Shown: one piece after another, positions 13,828 to 20,902 of the stretch
How the letters are laid out: every line of letters begins with the position of its first letter
Numbering within the stretch: the stretch's first letter is position 1
Assembly: GCA_050262775.1 (NCBI GenBank)
Contig: JBLNEO010000033.1
Span: 1-20,975 of the forward strand
DNA: 20,975 bases
Reading direction: 5' to 3'
Source of the DNA: DATHTC01 sp050262775
GTDB lineage: Bacteria; Actinomycetota; Thermoleophilia; Gaiellales; Gaiellaceae
Notes under the pieces: generated by a model
The model's input: the letters and a program-made list of their open reading frames with translations, nothing else
Database searches by the model: none
What the model was told of the DNA's origin: nothing
Program-made: the position numbers and the translations under genes

Positions 13828-14777
13828 TGACCCTCCTCTCGCCGCTCGGGCTCCTCGTCGCGCTCGCGGCCGTCCCGCTGGTCGCGGCCTGGCTCGTCGC
13901 GGACCGCCGCGTCGCGCGCGTCCGCGCCGCGCTCGGGCTGCCGCCGCCCGCCGGCGACGGACGGAGGCGGGTCGCGGCCCTCGTCGCCGTGCCCGTGCTG
14001 CTCGCGCTCGCGTGCGCGCAACCGGCGCTGACGCGGGACGAGACACGCCGCGTCCGGACCGACGCGGCCGCGATGGTCGTCGTCGACGTCTCGCGCTCGA
14101 TGCAGGCGGCCGCGGCGCCCGGAGCCCCGACGCGGCTCGAGCGCGCCCGCACGCTGGCGACGCGCCTGCGCGCGGACCTCGGCGACGTCCCCACCGGCGT
14201 GGCGAGCATGACCGACCGCGTCCTGCCCCTCCTCCTGCCCTCGGCGGATCCCGCCGCGTTCGACGCGACCGTCGAGCGCGCGCTCACCGACGCCGCCGGG
14301 GGGAACCTGTTCCTGCCGTCCGACCGCCGCCGCGCCCTGGTCGTCCTGACCGACGGCGAGTCGCAGCCGTTCGCCGAGGGTGAGGTGGCGCGCGCCCTCC
14401 GCGCCGCGCACATCCGCCTCGTCACGGTGCACGTCTCCGCGCCGGGCGAGCGCGTGTTCCGGCGCGGCGGCGTCCCGGAGCGGCTCTACCGCCAGGACGC
14501 GCGCAGCGGCGAGACCCTCGACGCGCTCGCCGAGGCGACCGGCGGAGCCGCCGTCGAGGAAGGCGACCTGCCGGGCGCCGCGGCCGCCGTCCGAGCGGCG
14601 CTCGGCCGCGGCGAGACGCGCGCGTACGGCGTCGACCGCCGGCTCGTCCCGCTCGCCCCGTGGCTCGCCCTGCTCGCGCTCGCGCCCCTCCTCCTGCTCG
14701 TCCTGCCCGGCGGCGTCCGGTGGTTCCCAAAGGGCTTGCAGCCCCGCAGACCGGGGGCTACGATCGCTCCCCGATGA
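13827..14777 (+). CDS. Second VWA domain protein (MxaL/BatA-like)
   Basis: The 316-residue protein has a BatA-type N-terminus with two helices (about 4-25 and 48-66), a VWA domain (about 82-260) and a C-terminal helix (about 275-295). The MIDAS residues are DVSRS (D87, S89, S91) and LTDGES (D176), with a plausible Thr at 123 or 128. Orientation with the VWA domain outside the membrane is expected. The last 20 residues (WFPKGLQPRRPGATIAPR) look less conserved and are encoded by DNA that also carries a hairpin and a possible promoter for the next gene. Its place after the MxaK-like gene corresponds to mxaL. The TGA overlaps the quinoprotein ATG as ATGA, which ties the maturation block directly to its likely client. 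Confidence 0.85.
   Translation: MTLLSPLGLLVALAAVPLVAAWLVADRRVARVRAALGLPPPAGDGRRRVAALVAVPVLLALACAQPALTRDETRRVRTDAAAMVVVDVSRSMQAAAAPGAPTRLERARTLATRLRADLGDVPTGVASMTDRVLPLLLPSADPAAFDATVERALTDAAGGNLFLPSDRRRALVVLTDGESQPFAEGEVARALRAAHIRLVTVHVSAPGERVFRRGGVPERLYRQDARSGETLDALAEATGGAAVEEGDLPGAAAAVRAALGRGETRAYGVDRRLVPLAPWLALLALAPLLLLVLPGGVRWFPKGLQPRRPGATIAPR
14736..14764 (+). promoter_or_regulatory. Possible internal promoter and hairpin before the quinoprotein gene
   Basis: TTGCAG (14736-14741) and TACGAT (14759-14764) are separated by exactly 17 bases, and the -10 box ends nine bases before the ATG at 14774, so a near-leaderless transcript could start here. Between them AGCCCC (14740-14745) and GGGGCT (14754-14759) form a perfect six-base stem with an eight-base loop. 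The site lies inside the end of the VWA gene. It would allow extra expression of the quinoprotein independent of its assembly genes. The -35 box matches only its first three bases. Confidence 0.35.
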
Positions 14778-17575
14778 GGCCACGGACAGGCTTCCTGCTC
14801 CTGCTGGCCGCCGCTGCCGTCGCCGCCGTCTCGGGGCTCACACGGGACGCCGGCGGCGCCGCCGCGCCCGCGGGCGACTGGCTCGCCTTCGGCCGGACCG
14901 CCGACCAGAACCGCTACTCGCCGCTGACCCAGATCACGCGCGGCAACGTCGACCAGCTGGGTCGGGTGTTCAAGCTCGACTTCCGCCAGGTCGACCCCAC
15001 CGTGCGTCGCGGCGAGCAGAGCTACCCGCTCGCGATCGACGGCGTGCTCTACCTGACGACGAACGACAACAACGTCTGGGCCGTCAACGGCACCACCGGG
15101 AAGATCCTCTGGCGCTACGACCCGAACAAGCTCGCGATCTACTCGAACTTCGGCATCGTCGCGAACCGCGGCCTCGCCTACTGCGCCGGCCGCCTCTACC
15201 TGCTGACGCTCGACATGCAGATCGTGGCGCTCGATCCCCGGACGGGGCGCGTCGTCAAGCAGGTGCCGATCGCGGCCGCCGTGCCGGGCGCATCGATCAA
15301 CTACGGCTACTCGGAGACGAGCGCGCCGATGTGCGCGGGCGGGCGCCTCGTGATCGGCGCCGCGGGCTCCGAGTTCGGCGTGCGCGGGTTCGTGATGGCG
15401 TACAAGCCCGACCTCACGCCGGCGTGGGCCAACCCGTTCTGGACGATCCCGCCCGACCTCCAGAGCTGGCGGCGCCCGAGCCGGGTCGTCGGCGGCGGCG
15501 TCGTCTGGACCCCGACGACGATCGACACGGGCACGAACACGCTCTACTTCGGGACGGGCTCGCCGACGCCCCTCTACTGGCCGGCGCTGCGCCCCGGCCG
15601 GAACCCGCGGACGAACGCGCTCGTCGCCGTCGACCTCCGGACCGGCCGGCTGAAGTGGTGGCAGCAGCAGATGAACCGCAACCAGTGGTCCTACGACACG
15701 GCGCAGCCGCCGCTCGTCTACGACGCGCGCGTCGGGGGCAAGCGGCGCCGCGTCGTCTCGGTTGCGACGATGGAGGGCGTCTGGTTCGCCTACGACGCCC
15801 GGACGGGCCGGCCGATCTACTCGCGGGTGAAGGTGATCGACCGGACGGAGCACCCCCCGCTCCGGCCCGGGCAGCCGGTCGTCGTCTACCCGTCCTCGAT
15901 CGGCGGCCTCAACTACTCGCCGGCGTCGTACCACCCCGGCCGGAACATCATCGTCAACGCCGCCGCCGAGACCTCCGCGGTGCTCACGCAGCAGAAGCTG
16001 ACGCCGACGCAGAAGCGGCGGAAGCTCGTCCTCGGCGACGTCTTCCTCGGGCTCGAGATCGGCAACTTCGGAACCGTCAACCCGAACTGGAAGGACTTCG
16101 GCTCGATCTCGGCGATCGACGTCAACACGGGCCGCAGGATCTGGAAGTTCCGGACGCCGCAGCCGGAGCGCGGCGGGGTGACGACGACGGCGAGCGGCCT
16201 CGGCTTCGCCGGCGGCGGCGACGGCGTCGTCCGCGCCTTCGACCTCCGCGACGGGCGCGTCCTGTGGCGCTTCCAGACGAGCCACCCGATCGCCGCGGGC
16301 CCGACCATCTACTCGGTCGGCGGGAAGCAGTACGTCGCGATCACCGTGGGCGGGACGCCGACCTCGTCGAACGGCGGCACCGGCACCGAGCTGCACGTCT
16401 TCGCGCTCGGCGGCTCGAAGAACGACGATCCGCCGCCGCGGGCGCCCGCCGCCCGCGCGCCGGCGCGCCTGACGACCGACCGGGTCGTCGACGTGCTGCA
16501 GACGCCGTCGACCACGCGCCGCCCGCGCGTCGCGCGCGCGCAGGCGTCGGCCGCGCGGATCCTCGCCCAGAGCCGGCTCTACGTGCAGGGCTGGAACGCC
16601 AACAGCTCGAACACGCCGCTCGCGACCGGCCGTCTCGTCCTGCGCGGCGCACCCGTCCGCGGCGCGCGCGTCGCCGTCGCCGGCTACGTCGTCCCGGCCG
16701 CCACGGACGCACGGGGTCGCTTCCGCTACCCCGTCAACATCGCGGAGCCGAGGCGCTCCGTCGCACGGGTGGTCGGCGCGTCCGCCGCCACCGTCCGCGG
16801 CCGCCGTCTCACCGCGTCCGAGCGCGCGGCCGTGCTCCGCGCGCGTGGCGCCTTCACCGTCTCGTTCCGCCTCTCGAGCCTGAAGGCGACCGTGCAGCGG
16901 AACGGCACCGTCCTCGTCACCGGCCGCGTCGGCTTCGCCGGCGGGGCGGCCGCGCCCCCGGTCGTGCTCTACACCTACCAGCTGCGCGGGCGCGTCGTCG
17001 ACGCCTCGGGGAACCCCGTCCGCGGCGCCGTCGTCGTCACCCGGACGCTCGACCGCGACTTCTGGACGATGTCGACGCCGACCGACGCGTCGGGACGGTA
17101 CGTCTCGTTCTTCGCCGCGTCCGACCGGACGGAGGCGAACCCGGTGCCGATGAACGTGCAGGTCGCGGTCGGCAACGTCTCGTACGCGTTCCCCGCCACG
17201 CGTCCCGTCCGCTTCCAGCGCCTTCGCAGTGCCGAGCTCGACATCCGTCTGCCCGCGAGCGGGACGACCCTGACGACCCCCGACACCACGTCGTACCCCG
17301 GCGCGGTCTACCAGGGGATGCTCGTCGGCGTCTCGGGCCGCCGGGGCGTGATCCGCCCGATCGCGGCCCGCTGGCCCGACGCGCGCGGCCGCTTCTCGCT
17401 CGTGCTCCCGCGCTCCGCGCAGGGGCAGACGCTCCGCTTCTGGGAGAACGCGCGGACGTTCTTCTCGCGCACCGCCGCCGCCCCCGGTCGGCTCGTCGAC
17501 CTCCAGTCGTGGCCGATGGGGCTGACGCAGCGCGTCCCGCAGAACCTCGCGGCGATCCGCGCGCCGCGGCGCTAG
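14774..17575 (+). CDS. Secreted PQQ-type quinoprotein with long C-terminal repeat region
   Basis: The 933-residue protein has a signal peptide (about 1-32), a PQQ-dehydrogenase beta-propeller (about 34-550) and a C-terminal region (about 555-933). The start resembles MDH/ADH enzymes (WLAFGRTADQNRYSPLTQI), and blade signatures recur at NGTTGKILW (105-113), DPRTGRVV, DLRTGRLKW (287-295), DVNTGRRIW and DLRDGRVLW (490-498). GSEFGVRG keeps the metal-ligand Glu (E200). However GTGSPTP has Ser263 where MDH has the metal-ligand Asn; WSYD has Ser306 at the catalytic Asp position and keeps Asp308 at the extra Asp of XoxF-type enzymes; and the vicinal Cys pair before NRGLAY is Phe-Gly (126-127). No CxxCH heme site exists. 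The tail has three DA[RS]GR[FY] repeats like carboxypeptidase-regulatory domains. The ATG overlaps the VWA stop. It may be a dehydrogenase with unusual chemistry or a non-catalytic binding protein. Confidence 0.85.
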   Translation: MRPRTGFLLLLAAAAVAAVSGLTRDAGGAAAPAGDWLAFGRTADQNRYSPLTQITRGNVDQLGRVFKLDFRQVDPTVRRGEQSYPLAIDGVLYLTTNDNNVWAVNGTTGKILWRYDPNKLAIYSNFGIVANRGLAYCAGRLYLLTLDMQIVALDPRTGRVVKQVPIAAAVPGASINYGYSETSAPMCAGGRLVIGAAGSEFGVRGFVMAYKPDLTPAWANPFWTIPPDLQSWRRPSRVVGGGVVWTPTTIDTGTNTLYFGTGSPTPLYWPALRPGRNPRTNALVAVDLRTGRLKWWQQQMNRNQWSYDTAQPPLVYDARVGGKRRRVVSVATMEGVWFAYDARTGRPIYSRVKVIDRTEHPPLRPGQPVVVYPSSIGGLNYSPASYHPGRNIIVNAAAETSAVLTQQKLTPTQKRRKLVLGDVFLGLEIGNFGTVNPNWKDFGSISAIDVNTGRRIWKFRTPQPERGGVTTTASGLGFAGGGDGVVRAFDLRDGRVLWRFQTSHPIAAGPTIYSVGGKQYVAITVGGTPTSSNGGTGTELHVFALGGSKNDDPPPRAPAARAPARLTTDRVVDVLQTPSTTRRPRVARAQASAARILAQSRLYVQGWNANSSNTPLATGRLVLRGAPVRGARVAVAGYVVPAATDARGRFRYPVNIAEPRRSVARVVGASAATVRGRRLTASERAAVLRARGAFTVSFRLSSLKATVQRNGTVLVTGRVGFAGGAAAPPVVLYTYQLRGRVVDASGNPVRGAVVVTRTLDRDFWTMSTPTDASGRYVSFFAASDRTEANPVPMNVQVAVGNVSYAFPATRPVRFQRLRSAELDIRLPASGTTLTTPDTTSYPGAVYQGMLVGVSGRRGVIRPIAARWPDARGRFSLVLPRSAQGQTLRFWENARTFFSRTAAAPGRLVDLQSWPMGLTQRVPQNLAAIRAPRR

Positions 17576-19026
17576 CGCGCGTCCGCGAGCGGGAACGAGC
17601 GCAGCCGCCGCGGCGGCACGAGGAAGTTCTGCCGGTGCGTCGCGGTGATCACACCGTTCATCCCCAGCTGCATCGACCGCGGGTCCTGCGGCAGCGTCGT
17701 GCCGTCGGCGTAGCGGCCGTCCATCCCGAGGCGCATGCGGTGGAAGAGGTCGCTCGTCGGCGAGAACGCCGCGAAGTGGAGTCCGGCGGCGGCTCCGGGC
17801 TTCATCCCGTCGCGGCGCGGATGCGCCGACCACGCGAACGGGTTGTCGAGCGTGTTGAAGTCGACCCGCTGCAGGATCGCGGCACCGCGCTCGCGCCGCA
17901 CGCCGTAGTTGTCGCGGATCGCCTCCGGGAGGCGGTTCACCGGCTGCATCGAGGCGCTGTGGCCGACCAGGCCCGCCGGGTCGATCGTCGCGAAGTGGAC
18001 GACCTCCTCCTGCGTCTGCACGGTCTCGGGCCCCATCGCGAGCGTCGTCGTCCCCTCCTGCACGATCTCGGCCAGCCGCCCGGCGTCCGTCGCGGCCCAG
18101 ATCCGGCGGAAGAAGCCGAGCTCGCCGTACCAGCGCTCCACGTCCTCGAAGAGGTGGGAGAGGTGGAGCGTCGTGCCGTGGCGGAACGTCCCGCGCGGCC
18201 ACTGGTCGGTGAGCCCGGGCAGCGTCTCGAAGTTCGAGATCCGGCCCGGCCCGAGGCCGTCCTCCTGCGTCGACGTGAAGCCGAGGAAGAGCTGGGCCTT
18301 GTCGGGGATCCGCCCCGCGCCTCGGATGCCGGCGGCGAGCGCGAGCTCCTTCGTGATGCTGCGGCGCCCGTCCCAGCCGCGGCCGACGACGCCGCGGCGG
18401 ATGGACGTGACGTCGATCGCGCCGCGCAGGGCGGCGACGATCGTCTCGGCGCCGGCGCGGACGTGCTCGACGGCGTCGCTGCGGAGGAGGAAGGCGACGT
18501 CGTTCTCCTCCAGCACGAGCTGCTGCGGGTCGCTCGGGAACCGGATCGCGTCGAGGAGCGCCGGGATCGGGCGGCCGGCCGCCCGTGAGGCGCGCAGGTC
18601 GCGCGGGAGGTACTCCGCGACGCCGCGCCCGTCGCGCAGCCGCGGCACGTGCCGGCGGAAGTAGGGCAGCCCCCACGCGACGACGACGCCGAGGCCGGAG
18701 GGCGTCGGCGCGTACCGTCGCTCGAGGCGCACGAGCGCGCGCTCGAGGTCACCCCTCGCCTCGAGCAGCTCCTTCCGGCCGCGCACCCGCAGCCGGGCGG
18801 TGACGACCTGGTGGTGGAGCGGCGGGACGACGACGCGGATCCCCTCGTCGACGACGATCCGGACGCCGCGCATGAGGTGCTGCTCGCTCGGCCGGCGGGT
18901 CGCCGCTGCCGCGGCGCGGGCAGGTGCGGCGGCGGCGGCCTCGACGGCCGCGTACGCCCCCGCGGCGGCGAGCGCGGCGCGCGCGCCGTCCTCGAGCAGG
19001 GTGCGCCGGGTGCGCGGGTCGGCCAC
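17572..19026 (-). CDS. Tat-exported DyP-type-peroxidase-like protein
   Basis: The 484-residue protein starts with a twin-arginine signal (TRRTLLE at 6-12, then an Ala-rich hydrophobic stretch to about 45), so it is exported folded, often a sign of a cofactor. The body follows the dye-decolourising peroxidase layout, though divergent: LFLGFTSTQEDG (246-257) corresponds to the GFxDG distal-site motif with an insertion, VGHSASMQPVNRL (354-366) to the proximal-heme-His segment (H356), GAAILQRVDF (381-390) to the RRGY segment, and GLHFAAFSPTSDLFHRMR (415-432) to the final strand. Heme binding and peroxidase activity are therefore plausible but unproven. GTG is the start, 10 bases after the lipoprotein stop. 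Its TAG shares a CTAG with the stop of the convergent quinoprotein gene. Last gene of the minus-strand operon. Confidence 0.6.
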   Translation of the reverse strand: MADPRTRRTLLEDGARAALAAAGAYAAVEAAAAAPARAAAAATRRPSEQHLMRGVRIVVDEGIRVVVPPLHHQVVTARLRVRGRKELLEARGDLERALVRLERRYAPTPSGLGVVVAWGLPYFRRHVPRLRDGRGVAEYLPRDLRASRAAGRPIPALLDAIRFPSDPQQLVLEENDVAFLLRSDAVEHVRAGAETIVAALRGAIDVTSIRRGVVGRGWDGRRSITKELALAAGIRGAGRIPDKAQLFLGFTSTQEDGLGPGRISNFETLPGLTDQWPRGTFRHGTTLHLSHLFEDVERWYGELGFFRRIWAATDAGRLAEIVQEGTTTLAMGPETVQTQEEVVHFATIDPAGLVGHSASMQPVNRLPEAIRDNYGVRRERGAAILQRVDFNTLDNPFAWSAHPRRDGMKPGAAAGLHFAAFSPTSDLFHRMRLGMDGRYADGTTLPQDPRSMQLGMNGVITATHRQNFLVPPRRLRSFPLADAR

Positions 19027-19036
19027 GTCCTCGACC

Positions 19037-20575
19037 CTAGCTGCGGAGGCGGAACGCGACCACCTCGAGCGTCGAGGAGTCGCCGAGCGGGACGCCGGCG
19101 CCGATCACGAGCAGGTCGCCGGCCACGGCGGGGCACGCGTTGATCCCCGCGCGCGCCTTCGCCCGCCAGAGGATCCGGCCGTCGTCGGCGGCGAGCCCGT
19201 AGATCGCCCCGTCGAAGGTGGCGGTGAACACGAGGTCGTTCGCCACGGTCGCGCAGGAGAACACCGGAAGCGGGAGGCGACGGTCCCACAGCACCTCCCC
19301 GGTCTCGTCGTCGAGCGCGACCATACGGCCGGAGCCCGCGAACGGGTCGACGGTCGAGAGGTCCTGGTAGCGGCGCACGCTCGCGCGCACGCAGAGGTCG
19401 ACGACGGGCACGAAGAGGCGCCCGTCCGCGTGCGCCATCGGGGTCTCGACGCCGCCGTACAGGCCCGGGCACACGGTCGACTCCTCCTGCGGCAGCGGGC
19501 CCAGGTCGTTGCGGTGGAGACCGACCGGGCGCTCCCACAGGCGCTCGCGCGACGCGCGGTCCCACGCGATCACGCGGCCCGCCTTCCCCGCGCCGAAGAC
19601 GACGTCGCGGTCGCCGACGCGCGCCAGGATCGGCGAGGCCTGGAAGTCGTAGTCGCGGACGTCGTGCGGCGTCACCTGGTCGTACCAGAGGAGCGTGCCC
19701 CGCCGTGCGTCCAGGACGATCAGCGAGTCGGTGTAGCGCGCGGGCCCCGGGAACGCGGCGCCGCGGCCGCCCCACGGGCCGGGGTTCGAGTTGCCGACGT
19801 ACACGCGACCCTCGTCCACCGAGACGGGGAACCACGCGCCCCCGCCGCCCGCCCGGTCCGGGAAGCGCCAGGCCTCCGCGATCGTGTCGAAGCGCCAGCG
19901 GACGCGGCCGTTCCGGGCGTCGAGCGCGTAGACCGCGCCGCGGCCGCCGGGCGCGTAGCCCACGGTGCTGACGTAGACGAGGCCGTCGGCGACGACCGGG
20001 GCGATCTCGACGAAGTTCTCGTGCGCGCCGAGGATGCGGCGGATCCAGATCCGCTTCCCCGTCCGCCGGTCGAGCGCGAACACGGACGTGTCCGTGACGG
20101 CGTACACGTGCCCGTAGCCGACGGCGACCCCGTTGGGGCCCGGGTTCCCGTAGTCGATCCGGTGCTCCCAGCGAACGCGGCCGGACGCGGCGTCGATCGC
20201 GGTCACGTTGCTCAGGAGGTCCTGGACGTAGACCGTGCCGTCGAGCACGACCGGGTTCGACGCGAACGAGCCCGCCGTGCGCGGCTCCGCGCCGATCGGG
20301 ACGCTCCACGCGCGTGCGAGCCGGCTCACGTTGCCGGCGTCGATCGTCGTGTCGGCGTCCCGCGACGCGCGGACGTCGCGGTTCGGCGCCGGCCATGCGC
20401 CCGCAGCGTCGAGCTCGGCGGGGTCGGCGCGCGTCTCGCCGCCGCCGCATGCGGCGCAGGCGAGCACCGTCGCCGCCAGGGCGACCGACCAGCCGAGGCG
20501 CGACCGGCGCGCCGGCCTCAGACGACGAGCAGCGAGCCGCGTGCGAGGCGCTTCGAGCCCGAGAGGAGCGACCAT
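19037..20575 (-). CDS. PQQ-type beta-propeller lipoprotein
   Basis: The 512-residue protein has a lipoprotein signal ending in TVLAC (C40 as lipidated Cys) and then a PQQ-dehydrogenase-like propeller. Repeats are visible at DAASGRVRW (128-136), DRRTGKRIW (169-177), DARNGRVRW (219-227), DARRGTLLW (289-297), DDETGEVLW (422-430) and ADDGRILW (463-470). The active-site segments SNPGPW (263-268, metal-ligand Asn264) and PHDVRDYDF (303-311, catalytic D308 and second D310) are kept, as is CPGLYGGVE (369-377). The metal-ligand Glu position is Ala208 (GYAPGGRG), and there is no vicinal Cys pair or heme. ATG at 20575 overlaps the upstream gene by 58 bases and gives a long n-region; a CTG overlapping that gene's TGA is an alternative. 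It is the middle gene of a three-gene operon, probably anchored outside the membrane. Confidence 0.8.
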   Translation of the reverse strand: MVAPLGLEAPRTRLAARRLRPARRSRLGWSVALAATVLACAACGGGETRADPAELDAAGAWPAPNRDVRASRDADTTIDAGNVSRLARAWSVPIGAEPRTAGSFASNPVVLDGTVYVQDLLSNVTAIDAASGRVRWEHRIDYGNPGPNGVAVGYGHVYAVTDTSVFALDRRTGKRIWIRRILGAHENFVEIAPVVADGLVYVSTVGYAPGGRGAVYALDARNGRVRWRFDTIAEAWRFPDRAGGGGAWFPVSVDEGRVYVGNSNPGPWGGRGAAFPGPARYTDSLIVLDARRGTLLWYDQVTPHDVRDYDFQASPILARVGDRDVVFGAGKAGRVIAWDRASRERLWERPVGLHRNDLGPLPQEESTVCPGLYGGVETPMAHADGRLFVPVVDLCVRASVRRYQDLSTVDPFAGSGRMVALDDETGEVLWDRRLPLPVFSCATVANDLVFTATFDGAIYGLAADDGRILWRAKARAGINACPAVAGDLLVIGAGVPLGDSSTLEVVAFRLRS

Positions 20576-20880
20576 GTGAGACGGCCGCGGACGCTCACGT
20601 GCACGAGCAGCTGCGCCGACTTGCCCGGCTTCACGACGGGGCCGCGGGCGCCGGCGATGACGAGCCGGAGCGGCGCCTTCGACGTGTTGCGCATCTCGAA
20701 CTGCGCGATCGTCCCGCGCTCGAGCCTCGTCGTCGCGAACCTCGCGCTCGTGTTGGTGAGCGTGACCTTCACGAGGCGGAGGGACGCCGGCTCGGTCGTC
20801 GCCGGGCGGGCTGACACGGCCGGGACGAGCGCCAGCGCGACGAGGAGCGAGGCGAGGAGCGGGACGGTGCGGGTGGACAT
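20518..20880 (-). CDS. Small secreted cupredoxin-like protein lacking copper ligands
   Basis: The 120-residue protein has a signal peptide (about 1-24, ending PAVSA) and a beta-sandwich that lines up by eye with small plastocyanin-like proteins: VKVTLTNTSARF, TIAQFEMRNTSKAPLRLVIAG and PVVKPGKSAQLLVHVSVRGRLTWSLLSG, then LARGSLLVV. In copper-binding relatives the segments read like PHDFVIAG and YLCTVPGHAAAGMKG; here the first His is Leu, the Cys is Leu, and the second His and the Met are lost too, so type 1 copper is not expected. GGAGG four bases before the ATG (CCTCC at 20885-20889 on the given strand) is a good Shine-Dalgarno sequence. First gene of the operon with the PQQ lipoprotein, overlapping it by 58 bases. 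It may be a structural or redox partner; alternatively just another secreted beta-sandwich. Confidence 0.65.
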   Translation of the reverse strand: MSTRTVPLLASLLVALALVPAVSARPATTEPASLRLVKVTLTNTSARFATTRLERGTIAQFEMRNTSKAPLRLVIAGARGPVVKPGKSAQLLVHVSVRGRLTWSLLSGSKRLARGSLLVV

Positions 20881-20902
20881 CGAGCCTCCGATGGGGCGGG
20901 GA

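Noticed and set aside
14774..17575. Lanthanide-dependent methanol dehydrogenase XoxF
   Set aside because: The extra Asp (D308) is present, but the catalytic Asp and metal-ligand Asn are Ser, the Cys pair is missing and the protein is over 300 residues too long. Only the broader PQQ-propeller family is supported.
14486..18676. Very long minus-strand open frame across the quinoprotein
   Set aside because: It is antisense to a clear PQQ-type protein with a signal peptide and has no recognisable motif, only Arg/Ala/Gly/Asp-rich low complexity.
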